64,000 bases of DNA. Origin: Methanobrevibacter sp. Its GTDB lineage: Archaea; Methanobacteriota; Methanobacteria; Methanobacteriales; Methanobacteriaceae. The translations under genes were made by a program, and so were the position numbers. The notes under the pieces are model-generated. The model was not told the origin of the DNA. It did not search any database and saw nothing but the letters and a program-made list of their open reading frames with translations. Shown here piece by piece: positions 55,531-64,000 of this stretch; within the stretch, counting starts at the first letter, position 1; every line of letters begins with the position of its first letter. Location: NCBI RefSeq assembly GCF_015062935.1, contig NZ_SUTM01000011.1, forward strand, positions 1 through 64,000, read 5' to 3'.

Positions 55531-55992
55531 ATGGATTATGAAGTAAAAATGATTCCGGAACAAAAATTAGGAGTAATAAACTGCAAAACTCCAATTGAAG
55601 ATTTAGGAATATTCCTTTCAATACTAATGGGTTGGGTAGATGCTGAAAATATTGAAACTGAAGGCGAACCGTTCATTGTTTATTTCTCACCAAGACATGA
55701 AGTAAATCAGGGTGATGTAGTTTATGATGTCAGCATTGCAATAAAAGAAGATGCAGATGAAACTGACAGAATTCGTGTCGTGGACATGATTGAAAACAAG
55801 GTTCTGGCCGGAAAGCATTACGGTTCCACAGATAATATCATGGATACCTATGCCGAACTTGTTGAAATCGCACAAGCAAATCATTATGATATCATCGGAT
55901 CTCCTAAAGAAGTTCTAATTAAAAACTTCTACAACTGTGATGACGAAGATGAATTCGTAACTGAAATTCAATTGCCTATAATTGAGATGTAG
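55531..55992 (+). CDS. GyrI-like small-molecule-binding domain protein
   Basis: 153-residue single-domain protein resembling the GyrI/AraC effector-binding (SOUL/Rob-like) fold: EVKMIPEQKLGVINCKTPI at the start, then a two-fold alpha/beta repeat (GEPFIVYFSPRHE ... VLAGKHYGST). No DNA-binding domain. Such free-standing domains bind small hydrophobic ligands or act as effectors. 26 bases after moeA, likely same transcript; followed by a small coiled-coil gene. Confidence 0.8.
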   Translation: MDYEVKMIPEQKLGVINCKTPIEDLGIFLSILMGWVDAENIETEGEPFIVYFSPRHEVNQGDVVYDVSIAIKEDADETDRIRVVDMIENKVLAGKHYGSTDNIMDTYAELVEIAQANHYDIIGSPKEVLIKNFYNCDDEDEFVTEIQLPIIEM

Positions 55993-56001
55993 GGTGATTT
56001 G

Positions 56002-56253
56002 ATGTCTAAAAAGAAAGGTATCGATATTGAAGAAGAAATTGCAAATCTTGCTCGCAAAACCAACATCAATATGCGAAAAACAGAATTTGCTTATGAAAGC
56101 CAATTAAAACAATTGGATAAAGATATTGATAAAATTTTAAAAGAAAAAATTAGAGATTTTGACAAAAACAAGGAATTGACTTCCATTCATTTAGAAAACG
56201 ATTATAAAACTGATTCACTCGATAGATATAGAGAAAAATTAAAAAGAATTTAA
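56002..56253 (+). CDS. Small coiled-coil protein, unknown function
   Basis: 83-residue highly charged, predicted all-helical protein (Lys, Asp, Glu and Ile rich), e.g. DIEEEIANLARKTNINMRKT. No cysteines. Start ATG 56002 has SD AGGGTGAT; an in-frame TTG three bases upstream is not needed. It follows the GyrI-like gene by nine bases and probably shares its transcript. Ends opposite to pmbA. Confidence 0.7.
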   Translation: MSKKKGIDIEEEIANLARKTNINMRKTEFAYESQLKQLDKDIDKILKEKIRDFDKNKELTSIHLENDYKTDSLDRYREKLKRI

Positions 56254-56268
56254 TTTTTCTTCTTTTTT

Positions 56269-57579
56269 TTAATTTTGACCAACAACACGCAAGTCATGCG
56301 CCAATAGTTTAGGCATGACAAATGATCCGTATTGCTTTATTTCGGAGTTCAGACCTTCTACTTTTTTCATGATTTCAAATATGTTTCCGGAAATCATGGC
56401 CTTATTAATAGGATCTGCCAATTCTCCGTTTTCTATTTTGAATGCATTGCTTGCTTCAACTGAGAAGTCTCCGGAAATTGGATTTGCAGTATGTGCACCC
56501 AGTACGCTAGTTGTCAGAACTCCCTTGTCAATTTCAGATAAATCCTTCATTTCACTGAATTTAAACTCCAGATTGCTTGGTGCAATCATTGGGGTTGTTA
56601 AATATGAACCTCTATATCCGTTTGATGTTGTTTTGGTATCTACGGTATTGGCAGTGTAGATATCATAAATAAATGAGTTCAAAACACCATCTTTTATCAG
56701 GTCAGTTTTTTGAGATGGAGTTCCTTCCCCGTCACATTTTCCGGTGTTCATTCCTTTTTCTAAAAGCGGATTGTCTGTAATTGTAAGGGTAGGGTTTGTT
56801 ATTTCACTGCCCATTTTATCTTTCAGAATCGACCTTCCTCTTCTTACATTTTCACCATTGAATGCTCCCATAAATGTCTGCAAAAGACCAATTGCAGCAT
56901 AGTAGTCAAGCACTACATCATAATCATTGGTTTTTACCGGTTTAGTGTTTAGTGATCTTTTTGCTAAATCACATACTTCATTTGCTAATTTTTCACCATC
57001 AAGATCGAAGAATCTTGAGGACTGGGAATTGTATGCAGTTGCAATTTCTCCGTCTTTTTGAAGTGTCACGGACAATGCTATTCCAAAGCCTGTTCCTTCA
57101 TCTTCTATTGAAACTCCGTTGGAATTGAGAATTAATGAACGTCCTTCACTTGCTGAAAAACCTGAACCGGTTACTTCGCATCCGCTGTCGGTGGCTGTTG
57201 AGATAACATTCTTTAAAAGTTCAACACCTTCATCAAGGTCTAAATCATTGAATTTATTATCATAAACTTTTTTTACATCAACCACTTTTTCTTCTTCGGC
57301 AAAGGCATAATTTTCATCTTGCTTTGTTAATTTTGCATTTTCAATAGCTTGATTTGCTGTTTGGGAAATTTTATCCAAGTTTGATGTAAATGCAAAACCT
57401 ATTCTATTGTCTTTGATGATTCTTATTCCGACCCCTTGCTCGATTTCTTCTTTTGCAAAGTTCAGCTCGTCCTGTTTGGAGTCAAGTTCAATAACGTTTG
57501 ATTCATCTACATAAATCTCGTAGGCATCACAGTTATTTTTTACAGCATTTTTTGCTTTTTCAGCTATTTCATATATCAT
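56269..57579 (-). CDS. pmbA: TldD/PmbA family metalloprotease-like protein
   Basis: 436-residue PmbA/TldE-type protein. Typical stretches are EQGVGIRIIKDNRIGFAFTS (about residue 42), NTGKCDGEGTPSQKTDLIKDG (about 280) and the C-terminal GDFSVEASNAF. In the bacterial TldD/E pair the TldE/PmbA partner lacks the zinc site; no TldD gene is visible here. I chose ATG 57579 because it has AGTGAT-type SD and avoids overlap with the phosphatase gene; 57597 is an alternative. Confidence 0.88.
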   Translation of the reverse strand: MIYEIAEKAKNAVKNNCDAYEIYVDESNVIELDSKQDELNFAKEEIEQGVGIRIIKDNRIGFAFTSNLDKISQTANQAIENAKLTKQDENYAFAEEEKVVDVKKVYDNKFNDLDLDEGVELLKNVISTATDSGCEVTGSGFSASEGRSLILNSNGVSIEDEGTGFGIALSVTLQKDGEIATAYNSQSSRFFDLDGEKLANEVCDLAKRSLNTKPVKTNDYDVVLDYYAAIGLLQTFMGAFNGENVRRGRSILKDKMGSEITNPTLTITDNPLLEKGMNTGKCDGEGTPSQKTDLIKDGVLNSFIYDIYTANTVDTKTTSNGYRGSYLTTPMIAPSNLEFKFSEMKDLSEIDKGVLTTSVLGAHTANPISGDFSVEASNAFKIENGELADPINKAMISGNIFEIMKKVEGLNSEIKQYGSFVMPKLLAHDLRVVGQN

Positions 57580-57586
57580 ATTATCA

Positions 57587-58291
57587 CTATAGTGCAAATT
57601 TTTCGATGGCTTCAGCTACACCGTCTCCGAATAATTTTTCGCAGGTGTATGTGCTGATCTGTTTGAGTTTGTCTTCAGCATTTCCGACAGCAATCTTATA
57701 TCCCACTTCTTTTAAGAAATCTTCATCATTTTCGCTGTCTCCAATAGCCATTACATTTTCCATATTTATTCCATTTCTTTCGCATAAATATTTGAGTGAA
57801 CTTCCTTTATTCACTCTTTTATCGGTAATGTGAAGTGCAAAGCCGCTGTCATAAATTTCAAGATTATCCAAATATTTGAAATCTTTTAAAGATTCTTCCA
57901 ATTCTTCTCTGTCAATGGTTTTGTAAAAGACGGTTTCTGTTAGTCTGTACATGTTGTCGTGGGAGGCATGTTTGTTGAATTTTTCACCTAACTTTTCTTT
58001 CAAGTGATTTTCGGCTGAAGTGACAAAGTCTCTTTCAACCATTGTTTCAACGGCATTGTTGTTTTCACCTTCCTTAAACACAACTCCTCCGTTTTCTGCT
58101 ACAAGTCCTCCGCTGCAGCCTATAAGTACTTCTGCAGCATAGGCATAATTTACAACATTTCCGGTAACGATTATTGTAGGAATTCCTGCATCTTCCGCCT
58201 TTCTTAAGGCTTCAATTGCGGAAATGCATATTTTTCTTGTATCGTCAGTTATTGTTCCATCAATATCTACTGCAATTGCTTCTATTCTCAT
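57587..58291 (-). CDS. Phosphoglycolate phosphatase-like HAD hydrolase
   Basis: 234-residue HAD phosphatase of the Cof/archaeal phosphoglycolate phosphatase type. Motif I AVDIDGTITDD (Asp9, Asp11), motif II IIVTGN, Lys in KGSSLKYLCE (about residue 168) and motif IV AIGDSENDEDFL (about 190) are all present. SD AGAGGA overlaps the end of hypD, so the two are co-transcribed. Substrate assignment to phosphoglycolate is by family. Confidence 0.88.
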   Translation of the reverse strand: MRIEAIAVDIDGTITDDTRKICISAIEALRKAEDAGIPTIIVTGNVVNYAYAAEVLIGCSGGLVAENGGVVFKEGENNNAVETMVERDFVTSAENHLKEKLGEKFNKHASHDNMYRLTETVFYKTIDREELEESLKDFKYLDNLEIYDSGFALHITDKRVNKGSSLKYLCERNGINMENVMAIGDSENDEDFLKEVGYKIAVGNAEDKLKQISTYTCEKLFGDGVAEAIEKFAL

Positions 58292-58292
58292 A

Positions 58293-59345
58293 TTATCCTC
58301 TTGAATATCTGTGTGCGATGTTGCATGTTCCTTCCTTACTTACCATACATGCTCCGATTGGGTGTAGCGGATTGCATGCTTTTCTGAATAGTTTGCAGTC
58401 TTCAGGTCTTGCAAGGCCTCTTAAGATAGGTCCGCATATGCAGCCTGCAGGTGCTTCATTAACATCTTTAACTTCAATGTCGTATTTTTCACGTGCATTG
58501 AACTCGCTGAATTCGTCTTTAATTTCAAGGATTGAATTTGGAATTTTTGGAAATCCTCTCCATTCCCTTGATGTGACGTCGAATACCTGGTCAATCATGT
58601 CTTGAGCTATGACGTTTCCTTCTTCACGTACAGCTCTTTTGTATTCATTTTCAATTTTCGGTGTGTCATTGTGTATTTGTCTTAAAATCATGTAAACGGA
58701 CATCAGTATGTCCAGAGGATTAAATCCTGCTACTGCCTGTGGTATTCCGAAGTCGGTTGAGAAATATTCAAAAGGTTTTGTTCCGATTATTGTACAGACA
58801 TGTCCAGGCTGAATCAATGCGTTCAAACTGGTTTCTCCGGAATTGATTAAAAAGTCAATTGCCGGTGGAATTAGTCTGTGACAGGATAATACTGAAAAGT
58901 TTTCCGGTGGTGTGGATAACAGTTCTGCAGCTGTTGTAGGTGCTGTGGTTTCAAATCCTGCGGATATAAAAGCAACATCATTATCTTCTTTTTCAGCTAT
59001 TTCAATAGCTCTGTTAATTCCATACACTACTCTTACATCTCCACCTTCCGCTTTTGCATCTGCAAGTGACCTTTCAGAACCAGGAACTCTCAGCATGTCT
59101 CCGAATGTGGTAATTGTCACTCCCTTGTCTATGAGTTCCAGTGCCTCATCAATTTCACGTGAAGGCACTACACAGACAGGACATCCTGGACCTGCAATGA
59201 TTTCCACTTCGTCAGGAAGAAGACTTCTTATTCCATTTTCCATTATAGTATGTTCATGGGAACCACACACGTGCATTATTTTAACGGGTGTGGCTAGTTC
59301 GTTAATTTTACTTAATAACTTTTCAGACATATTTTTCATATTCAT
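58293..59345 (-). CDS. hypD: Hydrogenase maturation protein HypD
   Basis: 350-residue Fe-S protein that with HypC assembles the Fe(CN)2CO centre of [NiFe] hydrogenases such as MvhA and Frh. MHVCGSHEHTIMENGIRSLLP (about residues 24-44), AGPGCPVCVVPSREID (about 50) and GFNPLDIL (about 223), plus late cysteines CICGP, CKLFRKACNP and the ending HRYSRG typical of HypD. Three ATGs at the start (59345, 59339, 59330) are possible; I used the first, which follows TCGGTG. It is divergent from the neuA fusion gene. Confidence 0.95.
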   Translation of the reverse strand: MNMKNMSEKLLSKINELATPVKIMHVCGSHEHTIMENGIRSLLPDEVEIIAGPGCPVCVVPSREIDEALELIDKGVTITTFGDMLRVPGSERSLADAKAEGGDVRVVYGINRAIEIAEKEDNDVAFISAGFETTAPTTAAELLSTPPENFSVLSCHRLIPPAIDFLINSGETSLNALIQPGHVCTIIGTKPFEYFSTDFGIPQAVAGFNPLDILMSVYMILRQIHNDTPKIENEYKRAVREEGNVIAQDMIDQVFDVTSREWRGFPKIPNSILEIKDEFSEFNAREKYDIEVKDVNEAPAGCICGPILRGLARPEDCKLFRKACNPLHPIGACMVSKEGTCNIAHRYSRG

Positions 59346-59428
59346 TCTAACACCGAAGATTTAATATTATACTACCTATATATTTAGTATTGTATTAATT
59401 ATATTTTATTATATTATAAGGGATATTT

Positions 59429-61096
59429 ATGTTTAATAATAATATGATATTAGTGGTTATACCTGCAAGGGGAGGTTCAAAAGGCATTCCTCGCAAGAAT
59501 TTGAGGTTACTTAACAATAAACCGTTAATCTCTTATTCAATCGAGATAGCCAAGGCTTCCCAGTATGTTGATGATGTTGTTGTAACCACTGATGATTCTC
59601 AAATAGCATTGATAGCCGAAAAATTCGGAGCCAGTGTTATCAGGCGTTCCGAAGAACTTTCAACAGATGAAGTTCCTCTTGACCCGGTTATTCATGATGC
59701 AATGATTCAAAAGGAAAAATTGGCTTTTGATGAATACGATATTGTTATTACACTTCAGCCTACCTCACCATTAATTAAACCGGAGTCTTTGGATAAGGTT
59801 ATCGAAAAATTTGAAGATTTCAGCATTGACAGTGTGATTTCAGTTGTTGACGATAGGAATTTAAGTTGGGGATATGATGAAAACAATCAGAGATATTTCC
59901 CAAATTACATTGAAAGGTGTGACAAGCAGGATTTACCGATATCATTAAAGGAAACCGGTGCAATCTTGGCCACTAGAAGATCATTTGTTCATGAAAATTC
60001 ACGCTTGGGAACAAACATCGGCATTGTTGAAGTTTCCCGTGAAGAAAGTGTCAATATTGAGGAGTATGAGGACTGGTGGCTCGCTGAAAATTATCTCAAA
60101 AAGAAAAGGATAGCTATTGTTGTTAATGCAAATGATGAAATCGGAACCAGTCACATGGACCGCTGCATTACCATAGCCTCAAAGCTGGTATTTCATGAAG
60201 TTCTGTTTTTAATTGATGAGCACTATCAGTTAGGAATAGACATGATAAATAAATTCAATTATTCATTTAAAACCTATGATGATTTTGATGATTTATTTAA
60301 AATTTTAAAGGAATATAATCCTCACATTGTTCTCAACGATATTTTAAATACCTCTGGAGAATATGTTTCATCTTTAAAAACTGACGGATATTTTGTTGTA
60401 AACTTTGAGGATGTTGGTTTGGGAAGCGGCATTGCCGATGTGGTATTTGATGATTTATATGAACATGACTTATCCGAGGAAAATGCATTCACTAGCTATA
60501 AATACTTTATTTTAAACGATGAATTTTTCTATCAGCCTTCCAAAATCATTACTAATGATGTTAACAGGATACTGATTAAGTTTGGAAATACAGATGCTGA
60601 TGATTTAACAGAAAAAGTCATTGATGCAATACTGGCCACAAATTATGACGGCAGAATTGATGTCATTGTTGGACTGGGTTACGCCCGTTTGGAAGAAATC
60701 ATATCCAAGTATGAATCAAATCCGTTAATCCAAATCTATAGAAATGTTGCAAATGTCAGTGAATTCATATTCAAGGCAGATATTGTTTTCACATCTGCAG
60801 ACAAATCAGTTTATGAAATCTGCTCATTGGGCGTTCCGGCAATCGTTTTATGTCAAAATGAAAGAGAGCTGTCACATTCATTCATTAATCCTGATCACGG
60901 ATTTATCAATTTGGGGCTTGGCAGGGATGTCGGAAGACAGGAAATCATTGACTGTTTTGCTAACCTGGTAAATAATTATGATTTAAGATTGGAATTGAAT
61001 GAACGGATGTTGAATTTGGATTTAAGGTACGGATTTGAAAATATGCTTTCCGTTGTGGAAGAAGAATATAGGAAATTCGTATTTAATCAAAAATGA
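59429..61096 (+). CDS. neuA: Fusion: CMP-nonulosonate synthetase (NeuA-like) plus PseG/SpsG-like domain
   Basis: 555-residue two-domain protein. Residues about 1-225 are an acylneuraminate cytidylyltransferase: VIPARGGSKGIPRKNLRLLNNKPL and LQPTSPL are signature segments. Residues about 228-555 resemble the PseG/SpsG glycosyltransferase-fold hydrolases (VNANDEIGTSHMDRCITIASKL; a GNTDADDLT loop and CSLGVPAIVLCQNE near the end). PseG removes UDP from the aminosugar before NeuB-type condensation, so the fusion covers two steps of nonulosonic acid activation. SD AAGGGAT precedes the ATG. It overlaps neuB by four bases. Confidence 0.88.
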   Translation: MFNNNMILVVIPARGGSKGIPRKNLRLLNNKPLISYSIEIAKASQYVDDVVVTTDDSQIALIAEKFGASVIRRSEELSTDEVPLDPVIHDAMIQKEKLAFDEYDIVITLQPTSPLIKPESLDKVIEKFEDFSIDSVISVVDDRNLSWGYDENNQRYFPNYIERCDKQDLPISLKETGAILATRRSFVHENSRLGTNIGIVEVSREESVNIEEYEDWWLAENYLKKKRIAIVVNANDEIGTSHMDRCITIASKLVFHEVLFLIDEHYQLGIDMINKFNYSFKTYDDFDDLFKILKEYNPHIVLNDILNTSGEYVSSLKTDGYFVVNFEDVGLGSGIADVVFDDLYEHDLSEENAFTSYKYFILNDEFFYQPSKIITNDVNRILIKFGNTDADDLTEKVIDAILATNYDGRIDVIVGLGYARLEEIISKYESNPLIQIYRNVANVSEFIFKADIVFTSADKSVYEICSLGVPAIVLCQNERELSHSFINPDHGFINLGLGRDVGRQEIIDCFANLVNNYDLRLELNERMLNLDLRYGFENMLSVVEEEYRKFVFNQK

Positions 61097-62151
61097 TTAT
61101 TATGAGAGTATTTACTAAAAAACCATTTTTAATAGCGGACATAAGTGTTGCATTTTATGAATTCGCTTTAAAGGAAGGAATTGCAGATTTGGAAGCTGCT
61201 AAATTTTTAATCAATGAAGCTCATGAATGCGGTGTCGATGCAGTAATGTTTCAATCATTCAAGGCTGAAAACATAATTTCAAGAGATGTCGATGCACTTG
61301 ACAGTCTGGACATATCTAAAAATTCATATTTCGATTCTTTTAAACAATTTGATAAATTTGGAGTTGGTGAATTTAGGCAATTGGCCGATTACTGCCACAG
61401 CATAGGAATGGTATTTTTATCATCACCTCTTGATTTTGAATCTGCAGATTATCTGGAGGATTTTTTGGATATTTATAAAATTTCCTCTTCAGACATAACA
61501 AATATTCCCTTTATTAAACATATTGCATGTAAAAATAAACCGATTCTGCTTTCAACCGGTGCGGCTACTTTACTTGAGATTAAACAAGCAATCAGAGCTA
61601 TTGAAGAAGTTTCTACAGTGGATGTAGTAATAATGCATTCTGTTCTGTCTTTTCCCACAAGATATGAGGATGCTAATTTATTGATGATTAAAGATTTGGT
61701 GGAGAATTTCCCTGAATATGAAATAGGCTATTCAGACCACACTCAACCTGATGATGAAATGGCCGTTTTAACAACTGCATATAATTACGGCGCTGATGTA
61801 TTGGAAAAACATTTCACATTCGATAAAAAATATTCCGGTGTTGATTCATGTTATGCAATGGATGCAGATGACGTTATTAAATTTAAAAGAAATGTACTAT
61901 TTTTATCAAAGATTAACGGACGCATGAATAAACAGCCGTTGATTTGCGAATCATATGCAAGAAAGGAATATCGTAAATCCATAGTCGCTAAAAGAGATAT
62001 TAAAAAAGGAGAATGCATCTCAAGAGAAGACATTACATTCAAACGTCCGGGCATAGGCATTTCTCCTGTGGATGTTGATGATGTTGTCGGAAAAACAGCA
62101 TGCACAGACATTTCTGAAGATACTTTAATTAGTTTTAAAATGTTAAAATAA
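61093..62151 (+). CDS. neuB: N-acetylneuraminate (nonulosonate) synthase
   Basis: 352-residue NeuB-type enzyme. The TIM-barrel domain (about 1-270) has SSPLDFESADYLEDFLDIYKISS, STGAATLLEI, IGYSDHT and LEKHFTFDK; the C-terminal part (about 280-352) is the SAF/antifreeze-like domain KSIVAKRDIKKGECISREDITFKRPG. It condenses PEP with an N-acyl-aminosugar to a nine-carbon acid. Start ATG 61093 overlaps the previous TGA (ATGA). No SD is visible, consistent with coupling. Sialic, legionaminic or pseudaminic product cannot be decided. Confidence 0.92.
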   Translation: MIIMRVFTKKPFLIADISVAFYEFALKEGIADLEAAKFLINEAHECGVDAVMFQSFKAENIISRDVDALDSLDISKNSYFDSFKQFDKFGVGEFRQLADYCHSIGMVFLSSPLDFESADYLEDFLDIYKISSSDITNIPFIKHIACKNKPILLSTGAATLLEIKQAIRAIEEVSTVDVVIMHSVLSFPTRYEDANLLMIKDLVENFPEYEIGYSDHTQPDDEMAVLTTAYNYGADVLEKHFTFDKKYSGVDSCYAMDADDVIKFKRNVLFLSKINGRMNKQPLICESYARKEYRKSIVAKRDIKKGECISREDITFKRPGIGISPVDVDDVVGKTACTDISEDTLISFKMLK

Positions 62152-62161
62152 AAAAAAGAAA

Positions 62162-63718
62162 TTAAATTATTTCTGAAGAACAATCTGCAGAGTAGTTGTT
62201 GATTAAAACAGCACATTTATCGATTGTTTCAGAGTCTAATTTAATTGTACTGGTTTGAATTTGATTTAATAATTCTTCGATAAATAAATCTTCATCTGTT
62301 AAAGGTAAATTTATCACAACAACTTCATTGTTAATGAAACCTACTAAAGGTTCGACAAAGCAATTTTTAATGTTGTTGTCATTAAGGAAGTTAATTAAAT
62401 CTTCACCTAAAGCCAATGCTTTTTGTTTGATTTTATTGTCTTGTGAGAATTTAGCCTGTTTTGTGGTATATCTAAATCTTCTCACATTTCCAGTGTCGTG
62501 GAATTCTTCAATTTTATCTTCCTCTAGTTCACTAGATCCAATCAAATTCAAGTTTTCATTTTCAGATTCCAATCTGAGTTTTGGATTGTATTTTTGGGAT
62601 AATAAAGCGTATATTCCAGTTGGACCTACAACTAAATGGTTTATGCTAGCGTTGGATGTTGGAGTTTTAACATTGTAGAACACGTAGTAATCATCTGGTA
62701 AGGTTAATAAATGTTCTCTGATGATTCTTGTTCTAATTTCAGTTTCTTTAACATCTCTAGTTTTATAAATTCCATAACATAAGATAATTACGCCAATAAA
62801 TAAAGCAACGATTCCAATACCACTGTTGAACAGTAATATTTCAATAATACTTAAAATAAAAATAACTGCTCCAAGAATGAGAATCATGGTATTTGTATCT
62901 AGATTTGAAAAATCAAAGTCATTTTTTCCAGGGTCAAAAAGTGAGCCGGAAATCTCGCCTGTATTTTCATCAGGTTCAGGTATTTTCAGCCTGTCAATGA
63001 AACTTCCCATGGATCTTTTACTAGATTTTTCGTTCATGTTATCAGGATAATACTCTTTCATTCCTTTGAAGAATTCGTCTTTAAGGAAGTTTTTAAGAAT
63101 ATTGTAGTCGTTGGTTTTTGGAAGTGCGAATTCTTTTCCAAATTTTGATAACACATTTTGAGGAATTGTTGTTCTTGCAGTTCTAGAATTAGCTTCTTGT
63201 TCAAGTTTAAGCTCTTCTTCTTTCTTTTCAACTTTAGCTATTTCTAGCATATGTTCTTCTGAGAAGAAATTTTCTAATCTGCCAGTAATTGATTTTAGTG
63301 AGCGTGGACTATCCTCTGTTTGTTCTTCTTCGGTTTCAGGCTGTTTTTCTTGGAATTGTGATTCTTGTCTAATGTTTTTAACTTCTTTTCGTCTTTCTTC
63401 AATATATTTATCCAATTCTTTATTCATTTCTTCGTCTAAATATCTTAAAGAACCTCCACAGCTATCACATTCATAATCAAGTATGCTGTCACTGTTTTTG
63501 ATTTTATATTTCAATCCGCAGTCTTCACATTGAACGATTTGTGAATTGTCATACTTGAATGAATCAATAAATGAGGAACGAGAGTTATTTTCATCATCAG
63601 AATACTCTTCCAAGTATTCTAAGTCGCCTGCACAGGAAGAACACTCGAATGTAGATATATCGTCATCGTCATCGAGTTGGTATTTTGCACCACAGTTCTT
63701 ACAGCATACAACTTTCAT
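62162..63718 (-). CDS. Zinc-ribbon membrane protein with NERD-like domain
   Basis: 518-residue protein. Two zinc ribbons at the N-terminus (CKNCGAKYQL...CSSC, about residues 6-29; CEDCGLKYKI...CDSC, about 64-87), a charged helical linker, two transmembrane helices (about 270-315), then a domain at about 335-445 resembling NERD: TRIIREHLLTLPDDYYVF, INHLVVGPTGIYALLSQKY and a conserved Lys/Gln segment KQKALALGEDLINFL. Usual NERD acidic residues (ID, ExK) appear as IN and SQK, so nuclease activity is doubtful. A TATA box and SD AGAGGA precede the ATG. Function unknown. Confidence 0.7.
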   Translation of the reverse strand: MKVVCCKNCGAKYQLDDDDDISTFECSSCAGDLEYLEEYSDDENNSRSSFIDSFKYDNSQIVQCEDCGLKYKIKNSDSILDYECDSCGGSLRYLDEEMNKELDKYIEERRKEVKNIRQESQFQEKQPETEEEQTEDSPRSLKSITGRLENFFSEEHMLEIAKVEKKEEELKLEQEANSRTARTTIPQNVLSKFGKEFALPKTNDYNILKNFLKDEFFKGMKEYYPDNMNEKSSKRSMGSFIDRLKIPEPDENTGEISGSLFDPGKNDFDFSNLDTNTMILILGAVIFILSIIEILLFNSGIGIVALFIGVIILCYGIYKTRDVKETEIRTRIIREHLLTLPDDYYVFYNVKTPTSNASINHLVVGPTGIYALLSQKYNPKLRLESENENLNLIGSSELEEDKIEEFHDTGNVRRFRYTTKQAKFSQDNKIKQKALALGEDLINFLNDNNIKNCFVEPLVGFINNEVVVINLPLTDEDLFIEELLNQIQTSTIKLDSETIDKCAVLINNYSADCSSEII

Positions 63719-63761
63719 ATTATCCTCTTAAAATTTTTATGATACTATTTTTTTATTTTTC

Positions 63762-63776
63762 TTTTTATATATGTTT
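63762..63776 (-). promoter_or_regulatory. TATA promoter of the zinc-ribbon/NERD gene
   Basis: Minus-strand ACATATATAAAAAG about 45-58 bases before the ATG at 63718, with the SD at the expected distance downstream. Confidence 0.45.
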
Positions 63777-63859
63777 CTAATTTAATCATAATTTTTACTT
63801 GAATTTGATAATCTTTCTATGGAAATTATGTTTAATTAACATTTATTTTAAATAATATT

Positions 63860-64000
63860 TCATATTCCATAGCTATTATCCAAATAATATAAGTGAACTT
63901 CTCCGTTGTGATAAATTTCAGTGTATGGACTTCCAATTGTCTTGTTGTCGGCTGCAATAAAGTATGTCACATTTTGACTTTGCATCTTATCAACAAAATC
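63860..64000 (-). CDS. Unknown protein, C-terminal fragment cut by the window edge
   Basis: An open frame enters from the right edge and ends with TGA at 63860-63862, giving 46 residues (DFVDKMQSQNVTYFIAADNK, then GSPYTEIYHNGEVHLYYLDN). It looks like coding sequence, with an extracellular-type beta pattern, but is too short to name. It is on the same strand as the zinc-ribbon/NERD gene and about 140 bases upstream of it. Confidence 0.55.
   Translation of the reverse strand, partial: DFVDKMQSQNVTYFIAADNKTIGSPYTEIYHNGEVHLYYLDNSYGI

Noticed and set aside
1-64000. Search for tRNA/rRNA genes, insertion sequences, integrases and CRISPR arrays
   Set aside because: I found no cloverleaf-like GGTTCGA region, no transposase or integrase motif and no regularly spaced repeats. 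Small ncRNAs cannot be excluded by eye.

Overview
This window is chromosomal DNA of a hydrogenotrophic methanogen of the order Methanobacteriales, most likely a Methanobrevibacter. The evidence is the complete-order mtrEDCBAFGH operon, the mvhDGAB hydrogenase operon, two methanogenesis-marker genes, McrC component A2 (atwA), F420, methanofuran and methanopterin biosynthesis genes, an archaeal MreB, very AT-rich intergenic DNA, archaeal TATA boxes and strong Shine-Dalgarno (SD) sites. I see no tRNA, rRNA, CRISPR array, transposase, integrase or prophage. Almost all of it is ordinary core genome.

Layout. 1-7.3 kb: mtr operon (mtrE cut by the window edge), a strong hairpin terminator, methanogenesis marker 14, cobY (corrinoid nucleotide loop) and a PRC-barrel protein. 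7.5-9.5 kb: minimal sufCB Fe-S assembly system. 9.5-13.9 kb: mvhDGAB behind a long leader with two inverted repeats. 13.9-25 kb: pyrC, a HIGH-motif nucleotidyltransferase, a zinc-finger membrane protein, Pcc1, rpl10e, ppsA, mfnA, mptD, then a sortase paired with a CpaB-like membrane protein, and a CDP-alcohol phosphatidyltransferase. 25-29.2 kb: an unknown gene coupled to mreB, rnhB, and an ExbB/ExbD pair. 29.2-38 kb: a cofactor block (purO, cofE, cofD, GTP cyclohydrolase III, a Dus-like protein, atwA, marker-9-like protein, precorrin-2 dehydrogenase, hemA). 38-41.4 kb: AAA ATPase, metallophosphoesterase, zinc-ribbon coiled-coil protein.

41.4-54.2 kb carries, on the minus strand, what looks like a conserved euryarchaeal backbone (aIF1A, RIO1, KH protein, Topo VI B, Topo VI A, GAPDH, endonuclease-IV-like protein). 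It is interrupted by accessory pieces: a bile-acid:Na+ symporter family gene, an opposite-strand two-gene JAMM-like module, a CsoR-controlled copper/metal efflux set with two operators, and an alpha/beta hydrolase. 54.3-59.3 kb: moeA, a GyrI-like protein, a small coiled-coil protein, PmbA, a HAD phosphatase and hypD. 59.4-62.2 kb: a NeuA-PseG-like fusion and NeuB for nonulosonic acid synthesis. 62.2-63.7 kb: a zinc-ribbon/membrane/NERD-like protein, then the 3' end of an unknown gene at the right edge.

How it fits together: MvhDGAB with HypD-dependent maturation activates H2; F420, methanofuran, methanopterin, corrinoid and tetrapyrrole cofactor genes supply the C1 pathway; Mtr makes methyl-CoM with sodium pumping; AtwA reactivates methyl-CoM reductase. 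The best candidates for undescribed biology are small: the JAMM-like pair at 50.1-51.1 kb, the sortase/CpaB-like pair, the gene coupled to mreB, the ExbB with an extra C-terminal domain, and the structured mvh leader. I did not find an obvious large novel system.
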